Below are positions 35,407-46,143 of a stretch of 64,000 bases of DNA, in pieces; the stretch's first letter is position 1, and each line of letters starts with the position of its first letter. The stretch is taken from NCBI GenBank assembly GCA_030681895.1, contig JAUXRI010000250.1, positions 1 to 64,000 on the forward strand, in the 5' to 3' direction. The position numbers and the translations under genes are program-made. This stretch comes from Myxococcales bacterium. GTDB taxonomy: Bacteria > Myxococcota > Myxococcia > Myxococcales > Myxococcaceae. Under the pieces are notes generated by a model that was not told the origin of the DNA, made no database searches, and saw nothing but the letters and a program-made list of their open reading frames with translations.

Positions 35407-35544
35407 GCGTCGCCTCCTCGCTCGTGAACGATGCAAGCGCGTCTCCGGAACGCAAGCCGCTCGAAGTGCTGGAGGCGCGGTGCGTGAGCTCCGCAGGTTC
35501 TGCGGGCGCTTCGGCACGACCCTTGCGCGAGGTCGATCGGCTCT

Positions 35545-35550
35545 TAGGGT
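35545..35550 (+). promoter_or_regulatory. Candidate -10 element (TAGGGT) for clpB
   Basis: TAGGGT lies exactly 6 nt before the clpB ATG, with GGTGGC between. TTGCGC at 35524-35529 could be a weak -35 at 15 bp spacing. The GGTGG might also act as a ribosome binding site, so leaderless initiation is less certain here than for the other members of the set. Confidence 0.35.
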
Positions 35551-35556
35551 GGTGGC

Positions 35557-38151
<2,595 letters not shown>

Positions 38152-38884
38152 GCGAACGATTGAACTGCGCTGATGGGTGGTCGACGTGAGGCGACGGGCT
38201 CGTGGTCCTGCGACTGCTCGAGCGCCACGACGCGTGCAGCCGCTTCCAATCAGGTGAACAGCGGCCGCCCCGTCCGCCTCCTACTGCGCGGCTCGCGAGT
38301 GATCCCACGCGATGGCCGCCGATCAGACGTCCCGTCGGTCGAGGCCTCTGCAGGGCGCTCGAGGGCGATGCGTTTTCGGGCCTGTCGCGCCAACTTGCTG
38401 AAAGTAACAAAGTGCCCCGAAACGGAGCGCTCCAGGCCATACGGCGCATCCCGGAGCATCAGGCAGCGAGTTTTTACTTTCATCAAGTTGGCGCGAGGAC
38501 CCTGATTTCGCGCCCCCCCTCGCGAGCCTGGGTGGATCAACGCCACGACCGGAACGCGCTTCACCGTGTCGCGTGACGCGGTTCTCCACCACGCGGCAGA
38601 TCGACGACGCAGAGTCCCGACTCGAGTGATCGCTCACGAGCGCCTTCGAGGGCGCATCAGGCGGAGCGGCAACGGGTTGTCGACCCGTGCGCAACGGCTT
38701 CGCGGTCCGAGCCCAGCTGCGCGCCGTTCGGCACCACGATGAGTCGGGCAGACACCTCGCCCCGGAGCCGTCGGAGAACAACTCGATCGATGTGCTCGCG
38801 TTTCCTGATCCACGCGGCGCCGTCGGAGCTCCCGCTGCCAGGAACACGTTCACGACGCACGCCGCGAGCTGACAGCAAGGCCGG
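38152..38884. other. Intergenic region after clpB without convincing genes
   Basis: Several short frames exist, but none has a plausible start, composition or family signature. The only structure found is the inverted repeat at 38385-38496. There is no tRNA-like cloverleaf and no strong terminator after clpB. It may be a remnant of a lost gene or mobile element. Confidence 0.6.
38385..38496. repeat. 112-bp element bounded by a 23-bp inverted repeat
   Basis: The left arm 38385-38407 (begins TCGCGCCAACTTG) and right arm 38474-38496 (ends CAAGTTGGCGCGA) are reverse complements at 22 of 23 positions, around a 66 bp centre. The centre has its own palindrome GGAGCGCTCC (38425-38434). The arms are more AT-rich than their surroundings. 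No target-site duplication is obvious. It could be a miniature inverted-repeat element, a structured RNA or a double protein-binding site. Confidence 0.7.
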
Positions 38885-39487
38885 TCAGGTCGGCTTCGGC
38901 GGCTCCGACGGGGGCGCCACTTCTGTCGATGGCTCCACCGAGGCCTTCGCGATGAAGGCGTCGTATTCCGACTTCCTCGCCGCGGCGTCGCGCAACGACT
39001 GCTGCTGCGCGCGCTCGAACGCCTTCCCACCGGCGGCGAACGCGACGAAGCACGGCACGAGGGCGAGCACGAGGCTGATCGCCCATCCGCCGACGTCTTC
39101 CCACGAGTAGAACGGCGAGCCGTCGCGCATGAAGGCGATCGTGAGATCGAGCACTTCACCCGAGATGGCCGCAGGCAAAACGAACCCGAGCGACGAGCCG
39201 CCGAGGAAGCGGCCACCGAGCCAACTCGCGGGGACCAGCATCACGACGATCCACACGATCTGAAAGACCCAGTGCTCGACGATCGCGCCCAGCCCCGTCT
39301 GGACGGCGGAGTCGAGCGACGCTTCGAAGGCCTCGCGCAGGTTGACCGAGAGGATCGACCCGACGCCCCACGCGAGCACACCTGCGCAGACGACGAGCAG
39401 AATGCGGCGGCTCGCGTTCTCGGCCCGCCCGAAGGCGCTGAGCTGCGTCGAGGGCACCGGCTCGGGTGATGGGTCACTCGTCGTCAT
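38885..39487 (-). CDS. Membrane protein, function unknown
   Basis: 200 residues from the ATG at 39487, chosen because GGGAGG lies 6 nt upstream; the ATG at 39493 would sit against that site. Hydrophobic segments: ILLVVCAGVLAWGVGSIL, WVFQIVWIVVMLVPASW, LGFVLPAAISGEVLDLTI and ISLVLALVPCFVAFAAG. A charged helical tail follows (FERAQQQSLRDAAARKSEY). No family recognised. The start overlaps the end of truA by 14 bp, so it is coupled to truA. Confidence 0.78.
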   Translation of the reverse strand: MTTSDPSPEPVPSTQLSAFGRAENASRRILLVVCAGVLAWGVGSILSVNLREAFEASLDSAVQTGLGAIVEHWVFQIVWIVVMLVPASWLGGRFLGGSSLGFVLPAAISGEVLDLTIAFMRDGSPFYSWEDVGGWAISLVLALVPCFVAFAAGGKAFERAQQQSLRDAAARKSEYDAFIAKASVEPSTEVAPPSEPPKPT

Positions 39488-40247
39488 CGGCATCCTCCCT
39501 GGGCCCGTCACCGTAGAACACTGCCTCGAGGGTCAGGCCCTGCGGCGGGGCCGTCTGCCCTGCCCTGGTCCGGTCTCTGCCCGAGAGGATCGTCGCGAGG
39601 AACGACGGTGGCTCCTTGCCGCGGCCGACCTCGACCACGCTGCCCATGATGTTGCGAACCATGTGCTTCAAGAAGGCGGTCCCTTCGATGACCAGACTGA
39701 TCTCGTCGCCGACCGTGCCGCTCAGCTCGAGCTTCGTCAGCTCCCGGTTCGCGTGCGCGGCCTGGCAGTCAGAGGCGCGAAAGCCCGAGAAGTCGTGCTT
39801 GCCGAGCAGGGGCATCACGCACTCCTGCATGGCGGCGAGATTGAGCGGCTGAAAGATCTCCCAGTGGGTGTGACGGCGCATCGGTGAGCGGGAGCGGCGA
39901 TTGCTCAGCCGGTAGCGGTACCGCTTGCCGCGCGCCCAGCGACGAGGGTCGAACGCGGGGTCGCATTCTTCCGCCGTCACCACGGCGATGTCGTCGGGGA
40001 GCAGGCCGTTGAGCCCCATCCAGTACGCCTTGGTCGGCAGCTGCCTGGGAGAGTCGAACATCACCACCTGCCCCGTCGCGTGCACGCCAGAGTCGGTTCG
40101 CCCGGCCGCGTAGACGGCGACGGGAACGTCGAGGAGCTCCTGCAGCGCACGCTGAAGCCGGCCCTGCACCGAGGGCCCGTTCTGCTGAATCTGCCAGCCG
40201 ACGTAGTTGCTGCCGTCGTACTCGAGCACCAGCTTCACGCGCGGCAT
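39474..40247 (-). CDS. truA: tRNA pseudouridine(38-40) synthase TruA
   Basis: 257 residues from the ATG at 40247; the longer frame to 40679 covers the divergent gene. The catalytic Asp is in AAGRTDSGVHA. Other family motifs: LEYDGSNYVGWQIQ, KRYRYRL, HDFSGFRASDC and FLKHMVRNIMGSVVEVG. TruA modifies the anticodon arm of tRNAs. Length matches the family. Confidence 0.96.
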   Translation of the reverse strand: MPRVKLVLEYDGSNYVGWQIQQNGPSVQGRLQRALQELLDVPVAVYAAGRTDSGVHATGQVVMFDSPRQLPTKAYWMGLNGLLPDDIAVVTAEECDPAFDPRRWARGKRYRYRLSNRRSRSPMRRHTHWEIFQPLNLAAMQECVMPLLGKHDFSGFRASDCQAAHANRELTKLELSGTVGDEISLVIEGTAFLKHMVRNIMGSVVEVGRGKEPPSFLATILSGRDRTRAGQTAPPQGLTLEAVFYGDGPREDADDDE

Positions 40248-40370
40248 GAGCCTCGCATTGTCACCGTGCAGTGAAGTGATGTCGACGAACAACCGCGGCC
40301 TTCCGACCGCGTTCACTGTGGCTCGTCGGCACAGGGAACCGGGAATATGGGCGGGCTGTCTGAGGTGACC

Positions 40371-40775
40371 ATGCCGCCTGACGTTCTCCTTGTCCTCGCC
40401 TCGAGCGGTATCACCCTGGTGGCGTCGCTCCTGTTCTTCGTCAGCGAAGACCGCGAACCCGTTCAGATTCAGGGCATTCCGGTGCAGTTCTGCCTGCCTC
40501 CGAAGCGGTCGCGTCAGGCGCCGCCTCCGCTGCCCGTGCCGTTCGAGTGCGCGGTCGATGTGTCGACGCAGTCGCTCCACTCGGTGATGACGCTCAAGCC
40601 GGTGGGCGAGGACTGGGTGATGACGCTCGATATGGAGCCCATGTGCGACACCCCGGCCGTTCGCGTCGAGGGGACTCACGGCGTGGGCCAGGTGAACGAT
40701 CTGCGGTGGAACGATCGGGCCGGGTACGTGCGGCCGACGCAGCGGCAGTGGAAGGTGAAGCCGGGCCGGGCGTGA
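40371..40775 (+). CDS. Small membrane-anchored protein, function unknown
   Basis: 134 residues from the ATG at 40371, which has GAGG 5 nt upstream; an ATG at 40347 is also possible. The N terminus is one transmembrane helix (VLLVLASSGITLVASLLFFV). The rest is a compact domain with Cys residues at QFCLPP, FECAVD and MCDTP. No family recognised. It may be expressed with the GT51-like gene 35 bp downstream. Confidence 0.65.
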   Translation: MPPDVLLVLASSGITLVASLLFFVSEDREPVQIQGIPVQFCLPPKRSRQAPPPLPVPFECAVDVSTQSLHSVMTLKPVGEDWVMTLDMEPMCDTPAVRVEGTHGVGQVNDLRWNDRAGYVRPTQRQWKVKPGRA

Positions 40776-40810
40776 GCTGAGAGGCGCGAGCCGTGCACTG
40801 ACGTCCGCGC

Positions 40811-41542
40811 GTGCGCAATCGATCGCGGCTGTTCGTCTTCGGGTGTTGCTTCGTGGCCGCAGGGGTTCTGCTTCCGCAGGTTGCAGGTGAGCTGTTGCTG
40901 GCGCGCGGTCTGGCGCTCGCCGGTCCCCTCCCCTCCCCGCCCGCCGTCACTCATTTCACGCGGGAGCATGGACTCCTCCTCGCCTCGCTGGACCCGGAGC
41001 GGAGTTCGTTCGAGCCCGAACCGTGGCCGGCACTGCGAATCGTGAGACGTCTCGGCGCCGCCGTGCACGCCGGGATGGAGAACCACCGGATCCGTACAGA
41101 GCCGCGGCGGAGGTCATCCACCCAGCTCGGTGTCGAAGGGCGGGTCGCCGGGTTCCTCGTCGAGCAGCGACCGCTTCGCCGCTTTGACCACCACCTCGCG
41201 AGGCTCGCCGTCGCCCGACACCTCGCCGAGACGTGGAGCGCGGCCGAGCAGCTCGAGTTCCTTCTCACCCACGAGCGGTTCGGTCCGTGCGGCACCGGCG
41301 TCGATGCGGCCTCGCGGCGCTGCTTCCACGTTGCGCCGTCGAGCCTCGCGAACCTCGAGCTGGCCAGGCTGATTCGCCGCGCGCAAGGAGGCTCGGGGTG
41401 CCAGTTCAGAACGGGAGAAGCGCTCGTCGCCACTGCTGGAGCCCGTGGATGGATCGTCGCGGATGGGCGTCGGGAGCTCCGCGTGCCGGACTGCGTGGAG
41501 CCCATGATGGTCATCGACAGCTCCTTCGACTTCGCCGAGTGA
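40811..41542 (+). CDS. GT51 (penicillin-binding-protein transglycosylase)-like protein, divergent
   Basis: 243 residues from GTG. The N-terminal membrane helix (LFVFGCCFVAAGVLLPQVAG) is followed by a domain whose motif order resembles peptidoglycan glycosyltransferases: AGMENHRIR (Glu90) in place of EDxxFxxH, RSSTQLG in place of GxSTITQQ, then helix-rich HLAETWSAAEQLEFLL like the KxxILExYLN segment, then RFGPCGTGVDAASRRCF like the FG-x-G-x-YG-AA-x-x-YF segment, and LANLELARLIRRAQ. Only the first catalytic Glu is kept, so enzyme activity is doubtful. No transpeptidase domain. The opposite strand also has a 232-codon frame, which I consider a shadow. Sure of coding, less sure of family. Confidence 0.55.
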   Translation: MRNRSRLFVFGCCFVAAGVLLPQVAGELLLARGLALAGPLPSPPAVTHFTREHGLLLASLDPERSSFEPEPWPALRIVRRLGAAVHAGMENHRIRTEPRRRSSTQLGVEGRVAGFLVEQRPLRRFDHHLARLAVARHLAETWSAAEQLEFLLTHERFGPCGTGVDAASRRCFHVAPSSLANLELARLIRRAQGGSGCQFRTGEALVATAGARGWIVADGRRELRVPDCVEPMMVIDSSFDFAE

Positions 41543-41763
41543 GCGCGCAGCTTCGTTCGAGGCGAATGCACCGCACCGAGCAGCGTCGCCATCGGGGGGG
41601 CCCGGCTCCTGCACCGACCTGAGCTGCGGCGCCATCTGCCGATCGGCATCTCGGGCTGTCCGGCTGCGCGCGACGATGACTCCCGAACGCGCGAGGCCGT
41701 GAGTTCCTGCCCTTCAGGCTCGAGGACAGCCCAGCGGGCTGCACTTCGAGGAGCGCTTCGCCC

Positions 41764-42342
41764 TCACGCTCGTGGAAGGGGCCCGGCGACGAGGCGATCG
41801 ACCAGCACTGCAATTCGTCGCTCGGCGTCTTCTCGAGACGTCGCGCGCGCCACGACGCCCTCGGCCGCCGAATCGAGCACCTCGGCGAGCTCGGTCGCCT
41901 TTCGTCGCTCCACGACCTCGGCCGCGACCAGCAGCTTCGCGAGGTGCGCGACGTACGCGTCGTGACCCCGCTTCACCGCCTCTGCCGAGAGCTGGTTCGA
42001 CGCGGCGAGCAGCTCGGCGCCCTCCGATGAGGTGTGCACCAGCTCGAAGAGCTTCACGAACTTCGTACTCATCGAGCGCGCGATCGCAGCCAGCGGAGCC
42101 ACCTCGAGCCCTGCAGCGGCTTCGGCCTCAGCGACCATCGTCGAGATGACGTCTTCGACGACGGCCGTGAAGACGGCGTTCTTGTTCGGGAAGTACGCGT
42201 ACGCGGTGGCCTTGGCGACCTGGGTCTCGTCGGCGATCGCCTCCATCGACGTCTTGCGCAGACCGTACCGCAGGAACAGCCGCAGCCCGGCGTCGAGCAA
42301 CCCGCGGTGAACACGGTCTTTTCTCGAAAGTGCGTCCGTCAT
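41764..42342 (-). CDS. TetR-family transcriptional repressor
   Basis: 192 residues from the ATG at 42342, with GAGAGG 4 nt upstream. The helix-turn-helix is standard: LFLRYGLRKTSMEAIADET, VAKATAYAYFPNK, FTAVVEDV. The C-terminal ligand domain is variable. It is divergent from the SDR gene across 99 bp, the classic layout of a TetR repressor and its target. Confidence 0.92.
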   Translation of the reverse strand: MTDALSRKDRVHRGLLDAGLRLFLRYGLRKTSMEAIADETQVAKATAYAYFPNKNAVFTAVVEDVISTMVAEAEAAAGLEVAPLAAIARSMSTKFVKLFELVHTSSEGAELLAASNQLSAEAVKRGHDAYVAHLAKLLVAAEVVERRKATELAEVLDSAAEGVVARATSREDAERRIAVLVDRLVAGPLPRA

Positions 42343-42383
42343 GAAACCTCTCGCGGCCGGTGGCATCTCACGCGGGCCTGAAC

Positions 42384-42410
42384 GAATCATACACAAATCG
42401 TATAGTTCAA
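42384..42410. promoter_or_regulatory. AT-rich divergent control region with ATAC/GTAT half-sites
   Basis: Between tetR and the SDR gene, the only AT-rich stretch contains ATAC (42389-42392) and GTAT (42400-42403) as an inverted pair with a 7 bp centre. TATAGT (42401-42406) could be the rightward -10. It is the natural place for the TetR operator, but the palindrome is short. Confidence 0.35.
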
Positions 42411-42441
42411 CCAACCCACTCGCAACACGAAGGAGCCGCAC

Positions 42442-43317
42442 ATGACCACGGAACTCACGAAGGTGTCGAAGGTGGTGCTGATCACGGGGTGCTCGTCGGG
42501 CATCGGCAAGGCGACGGCGAAGCACCTCGTCTCACGCGGGCACCAGGTGGTGGCGACGGCGCGCAAGGTGAAGGACCTGACCGAGCTGGCCGACGCCGGG
42601 TGTGACGTGCTCGCGCTCGACGTGACCGACGAGGCGTCGATGGTGGCGGCGGTGAAGACGGTCGAGGCGAAATACGGCGCGATCGGCGTGCTGGTGAACA
42701 ACGCCGGGTACAGCCAATCCGGCGCGATCGAGACGGTGCCGCTCGAGCGCGTGCGCGCGCAGTTCGAGACCAACGTGTTCGGCCTCGTGCGCATGACGCA
42801 GCTGGTGCTCCCGGGCATGCGGCGGCAGGGGTTTGGGCGAATCATCAACATGAGCTCGATGGGCGGGAAGCTGACGTTTCCGGGCGGCGGCTACTACCAC
42901 GCGACGAAACATGCGGTGGAGGCCATCAGCGACGCGCTGCGGTTCGAGGTCCAGGCGTTTGGCGTGAAGGTGGTGCTGGTCGAGCCCGGGCTCATCAAGA
43001 GCGGCTTCAGCGAGGCCGCGGTGGGAGCGATGGATGGCGCTCCGCAGGCCGAGGTCTACGGCGCGTTCCATGACGCCGTCGCGAAGGCGACGAAGGAGTC
43101 GTACGAGAAAGGGCCGCTCGCGAAGCTCGCAGGCGTGCCGGAGGACGTGGCGGCGGTGATCGAGAAGGCGATCGTCTCGAAGTCGCCCCGCGCGCGCTAC
43201 ACGGTGTCCGGGTCGGCCACGCTGCTGCTCACCCAGCGCAAGCTGATGTCGGACCGCACGTGGGATTGGTTCTTGAAATCGAGCTTTCCGGTGCCCGGGG
43301 TCGCCGCCAAAGCCTGA
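42442..43317 (+). CDS. Short-chain dehydrogenase/reductase
   Basis: 291 residues. Classical SDR: cofactor motif TGCSSGIG, LVNNAG, active-site Tyr152 and Lys156 (YxxxK in YYHATKHAVE), and the Ser in INMSSMGG. Length suits an oxidoreductase acting on a sterol-like or other hydrophobic alcohol, but the substrate cannot be told. AAGGAG precedes the start. Probably repressed by the divergent TetR. Confidence 0.93.
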   Translation: MTTELTKVSKVVLITGCSSGIGKATAKHLVSRGHQVVATARKVKDLTELADAGCDVLALDVTDEASMVAAVKTVEAKYGAIGVLVNNAGYSQSGAIETVPLERVRAQFETNVFGLVRMTQLVLPGMRRQGFGRIINMSSMGGKLTFPGGGYYHATKHAVEAISDALRFEVQAFGVKVVLVEPGLIKSGFSEAAVGAMDGAPQAEVYGAFHDAVAKATKESYEKGPLAKLAGVPEDVAAVIEKAIVSKSPRARYTVSGSATLLLTQRKLMSDRTWDWFLKSSFPVPGVAAKA

Positions 43318-43575
43318 GCGCTCCGCTGCTGCGTGGAGGGTGATCTCGGAGCCGCGGAGCATCGTCGACAGCCTGCCGACGTCGACCCCCCAGAGGCGTG
43401 CGCTGGCCAGTGGACGACCTCTCTGCCCGTGAGACGTCGAGCGTCGCGGTATCGCGGCCTTCCGAGCTCGATGCCGGCGTCCAGCGCAGTCATCTCGATG
43501 CGCACCGGGTCGTGAGAACTGACACGTCGCGAGTGGTTCTCTTGGCGACGTAGGGCCTGATGGCTGGCGCTGCGC

Positions 43576-43581
43576 TAGATC
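43576..43581 (+). promoter_or_regulatory. Candidate -10 element (TAGATC) for a leaderless hydrolase gene
   Basis: TAGATC ends exactly 6 nt before the GTG at 43588, with no Shine-Dalgarno sequence between. It has the same geometry as the elements before the first FHA gene, dnaB and the Fe-S flavoprotein. Confidence 0.4.
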
Positions 43582-43587
43582 GGGCTG

Positions 43588-44439
43588 GTGCCCTTCTCCG
43601 AGCTCGATCTCGTCGCCAATCGCCTTCGCGTTCGAGCGCTGACGTGGGGCTCTCGCGGTGGGCCGGTGGTGGTGCTCGTGCACGGCTTCCCCGACACGCC
43701 GCATGGGTGGGACGTCATCGGCCAGGCGCTCGCCGAGTCGGGAGCGTTCGTCGTGGCTCCCTTTCTTCGCGGCTACGCGCCGAGCGAGGCCGGGGCAAAG
43801 GACACCACCACGCGCGACCTCGGCGAAGACGTCATCGGTCTCGTCGCCGCGCTCGGCGTTCAGCGCGTTCACCTCGTCGGTCACGACTGGGGCGCGGAGT
43901 CGGCCTACGCCGCCGTCGCGCTCGCTCCTGAGGCGTTCCACACGCTCACCACCATCGCGATTCCACATCGCGCGACGTTGACGCCGACGCCGCAGCTCGC
44001 GTGGGCCATTCGCCACTTCGTGACGCTCTCGCTGCCGGGTGCCGAGGCGCGCTTCGCGAAGCACGACTTCGCGATGATGGAGGAGCTGATCACCCGTTGG
44101 TCGCCGACGTGGAAGTTCAGCGCCGACGAGCTCGCGCCGATCAAGGCGTGCTTTCGGGAGCCGGGAACCGTGCACGCCGCGCTCGGTTACTACCGCGCTG
44201 CCGCGCTCCGTACGCCCGACTTCATGGCGAAGCCGGTGACGGTGCCGACGCTGAACATCGCTGGCACCGACGACCCCGGAGTGCGGCCAGCCGCCTTCGA
44301 GTCGACCCGCCGGCACTACCTCGCTGGCTTCGAGGTGCTGACGGTGCCGGGTGGGCACTTCTGTCATCGAGAGAGCCCCGAGCCGGTGATCGCCGCACTG
44401 CGCAGGCAGCTGAGAGCCTCGCTGCAGACGACTCCGTAA
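43588..44439 (+). CDS. Alpha/beta hydrolase of the epoxide hydrolase/dehalogenase type
   Basis: 283 residues from GTG. The HGFPD oxyanion motif and the nucleophile elbow VGHDWGA (Asp100) indicate an Asp-nucleophile enzyme rather than a Ser esterase. GTDDPGVRP may carry the acid and VPGGHFCHRE the catalytic His. Epoxide hydrolases and haloalkane dehalogenases share this pattern; substrate unknown. No signal peptide. It stands alone, with 270 bp upstream and 322 bp downstream lacking genes. Confidence 0.88.
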   Translation: MPFSELDLVANRLRVRALTWGSRGGPVVVLVHGFPDTPHGWDVIGQALAESGAFVVAPFLRGYAPSEAGAKDTTTRDLGEDVIGLVAALGVQRVHLVGHDWGAESAYAAVALAPEAFHTLTTIAIPHRATLTPTPQLAWAIRHFVTLSLPGAEARFAKHDFAMMEELITRWSPTWKFSADELAPIKACFREPGTVHAALGYYRAAALRTPDFMAKPVTVPTLNIAGTDDPGVRPAAFESTRRHYLAGFEVLTVPGGHFCHRESPEPVIAALRRQLRASLQTTP

Positions 44440-44761
44440 GCGGTTGCCGACGGACCATCGCGCGATGCCGGGGCGGCACCGGTCTGAGCCAGCTCCGCGA
44501 GCGTGGGGAGCCGGGCCACTGCGGCGCCGAGCCCGAGAGCACGGGAATGACGTGCTCCACGCGAACGCGTAGCCGCCACCGACCATGAAGACGGGCGCTC
44601 CCGACGGAGGAAGAGGTGGGGAGAGCGAGACAACTCCGCGAACGCGGTTTCTCGCCCGCGGAGGATGGCACTCTGCCGGGAGCCGGTGAGGCGACCGAGC
44701 GTGAGGACCACTTGCTCCAGCTCGGCCCGAACCAGCGACGTCGAGCCGACGCTGACATCGG
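44440..44761. other. 322-bp stretch without a convincing gene
   Basis: GC-rich and free of clear starts, hairpins or repeats. Short overlapping frames exist on both strands (for example 44364-44783 minus), but none shows a family motif. It could be a decayed gene. Confidence 0.5.
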
Positions 44762-45280
44762 CTACGGCGTCAGGCTCTTGCACGCCTCGATCGCCTCGGC
44801 CCGCAGGGCCTCACTGACGAACACGCTGCCGCGGCAATAGACGCCGAGATCTTCGCGATAGAGCACGAACGCAGGCGCGCCTTTGTCTTCGGCATCGTCG
44901 AGGTACGTCTGCGTGCCGGTGATGAGCCACCCTGCGGCGAGCTTCGTCTTCTCGCTCACGGCGGTGAACAGCGAGCCATAGTCCTGGAACGTCTTGTCCT
45001 TCTGGAGCTTCTTCGCGTACCCCTCGACGTCCTTCGGCCGGTCGCTGGGGAAGGTGTCGAGATAGAAACGGTTCGGCACGTTGGTGTCATCGGCGCCGGG
45101 CGTGTACTTCTCGAAGGTCCAGCTCTGCAGCGCGGCGTTGAAGTCTCCGGTCCACCCTTCTGCGACTGCGGGCTTGAGCTTCGCGAGATCGACTTTGACG
45201 GGCTTCACCTTCGCGTCTTTGGCGAGGGCGAAGGTGGCCGCGAGGGAGAAGCAGAGCACTGCGCCGAGGGTTCGTTTCAT
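44762..45280 (-). CDS. Exported protein, function unknown
   Basis: 172 residues. The signal peptide MKRTLGAVLCFSLAATFALA is followed by a Lys-rich segment and a compact domain (EGWTGDFNAALQSWTFEKYT ... LGVYCRGSVFVSEALRAEAI). Two Cys residues near the end might pair. Periplasmic or secreted. No family recognised. Confidence 0.75.
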   Translation of the reverse strand: MKRTLGAVLCFSLAATFALAKDAKVKPVKVDLAKLKPAVAEGWTGDFNAALQSWTFEKYTPGADDTNVPNRFYLDTFPSDRPKDVEGYAKKLQKDKTFQDYGSLFTAVSEKTKLAAGWLITGTQTYLDDAEDKGAPAFVLYREDLGVYCRGSVFVSEALRAEAIEACKSLTP

Positions 45281-45339
45281 GATGGAGCTCCAGACGACGG
45301 GTTGACGTCTGGAGACGGGCCGGACTCGCCCGATTTTGC

Positions 45340-46143
45340 GTGCCGCGCGTGAACGATCGACAGTGCGGCGCGATGGAGGCGCTCGAAGACGAAGTCATGG
45401 ATCGCCCGCTCGGCGCGCTGGTGGGCACCTCGGACTCGCGCATCATCGATCGGCCCGACTGGCATCAGGTGGTGACGCCGTCGTTCACGAGCGGAGGGCT
45501 GAACGGAGTCGGCCGGTGCCGGGTCGGTGTCGAGCACCTGAACGAGACCATCGACACCGCGGTGAACGACTACACCGGCCTTCGCTGGCGGTGGACGGTG
45601 GGACCACGCAGCACGCCAGGGCTCGAAGACGCGCTCCGACAGCGAGGGCTCGCAGAGCACTCGATCACCGGCCTCTGGCGCGCGGTCGATCTTCCACCAC
45701 GTTCATCGACGACGGTCGTCGCCGCGCAGGTGACGAACCCGGGCGAGCTCGACGCCTTCACTGCCGTGATGGCCGAAGGGTGGAGCACGCCCGCCGCGCC
45801 TTTGGCTGCGTACAACCAGCTCCTGATGATCGCATCCGCACGGCAACGCCTGTTCCTCGCGCGGGTCGACGGCGTGCCGGCCGGGAGCGCGGGCCTGGCG
45901 ATCGTCGAGCGCTCGGTCTACCTGATTGGCGCCGTGGTGCTGCCGCACTTCCGCGGCCGTGGTGTCTACCGGGCGCTCCTCGACGCGCGTATCGAGCTCG
46001 CGCGGCAGCTGGGCAAGACGCTCGTCACCTGCCAGGCGAAGCCTGAGACGTCGGCGCCGATCCTCCTCGCGTTGGGCTTTCAGTCCATCGGGTCCTTTCC
46101 GGTCTTCACGCCTCAGGCCTCGGGCATGAGTGGCTCCAGGTGA
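45340..46143 (+). CDS. GNAT-family N-acetyltransferase
   Basis: 267 residues from a GTG at 45340; the ATG at 45373 is an alternative and no ribosome binding site decides. The C-terminal half is a GNAT domain: GSAGLAIVERSVYLIGAVVL, then HFRGRGVYRALL carrying the acetyl-CoA pyrophosphate loop R-x-x-G-x-G/A, then GKTLVTCQAKPET and LLALGFQSIG. The N-terminal half (about 1-130) may be a degenerate second GNAT fold. Substrate unknown. The last 31 bp overlap the 3' end of dnaE2. Confidence 0.85.
   Translation: MPRVNDRQCGAMEALEDEVMDRPLGALVGTSDSRIIDRPDWHQVVTPSFTSGGLNGVGRCRVGVEHLNETIDTAVNDYTGLRWRWTVGPRSTPGLEDALRQRGLAEHSITGLWRAVDLPPRSSTTVVAAQVTNPGELDAFTAVMAEGWSTPAAPLAAYNQLLMIASARQRLFLARVDGVPAGSAGLAIVERSVYLIGAVVLPHFRGRGVYRALLDARIELARQLGKTLVTCQAKPETSAPILLALGFQSIGSFPVFTPQASGMSGSR

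Noticed and set aside
40951..41649. 232-codon minus-strand frame opposite the GT51-like gene
   Set aside because: Ser/Arg/Ala-rich without any motif, while the plus strand has a membrane helix and an ordered domain.
42532..44586. 684-codon minus-strand frame across the SDR and hydrolase genes
   Set aside because: Antisense to two genes with intact catalytic motifs; no motif of its own.
44364..44783. Possible small gene in the 44440-44761 gap, with an HVIP segment recalling HNH nucleases
   Set aside because: The similarity stops after a few residues, and neither the zinc Cys residues nor a continuous domain is present.
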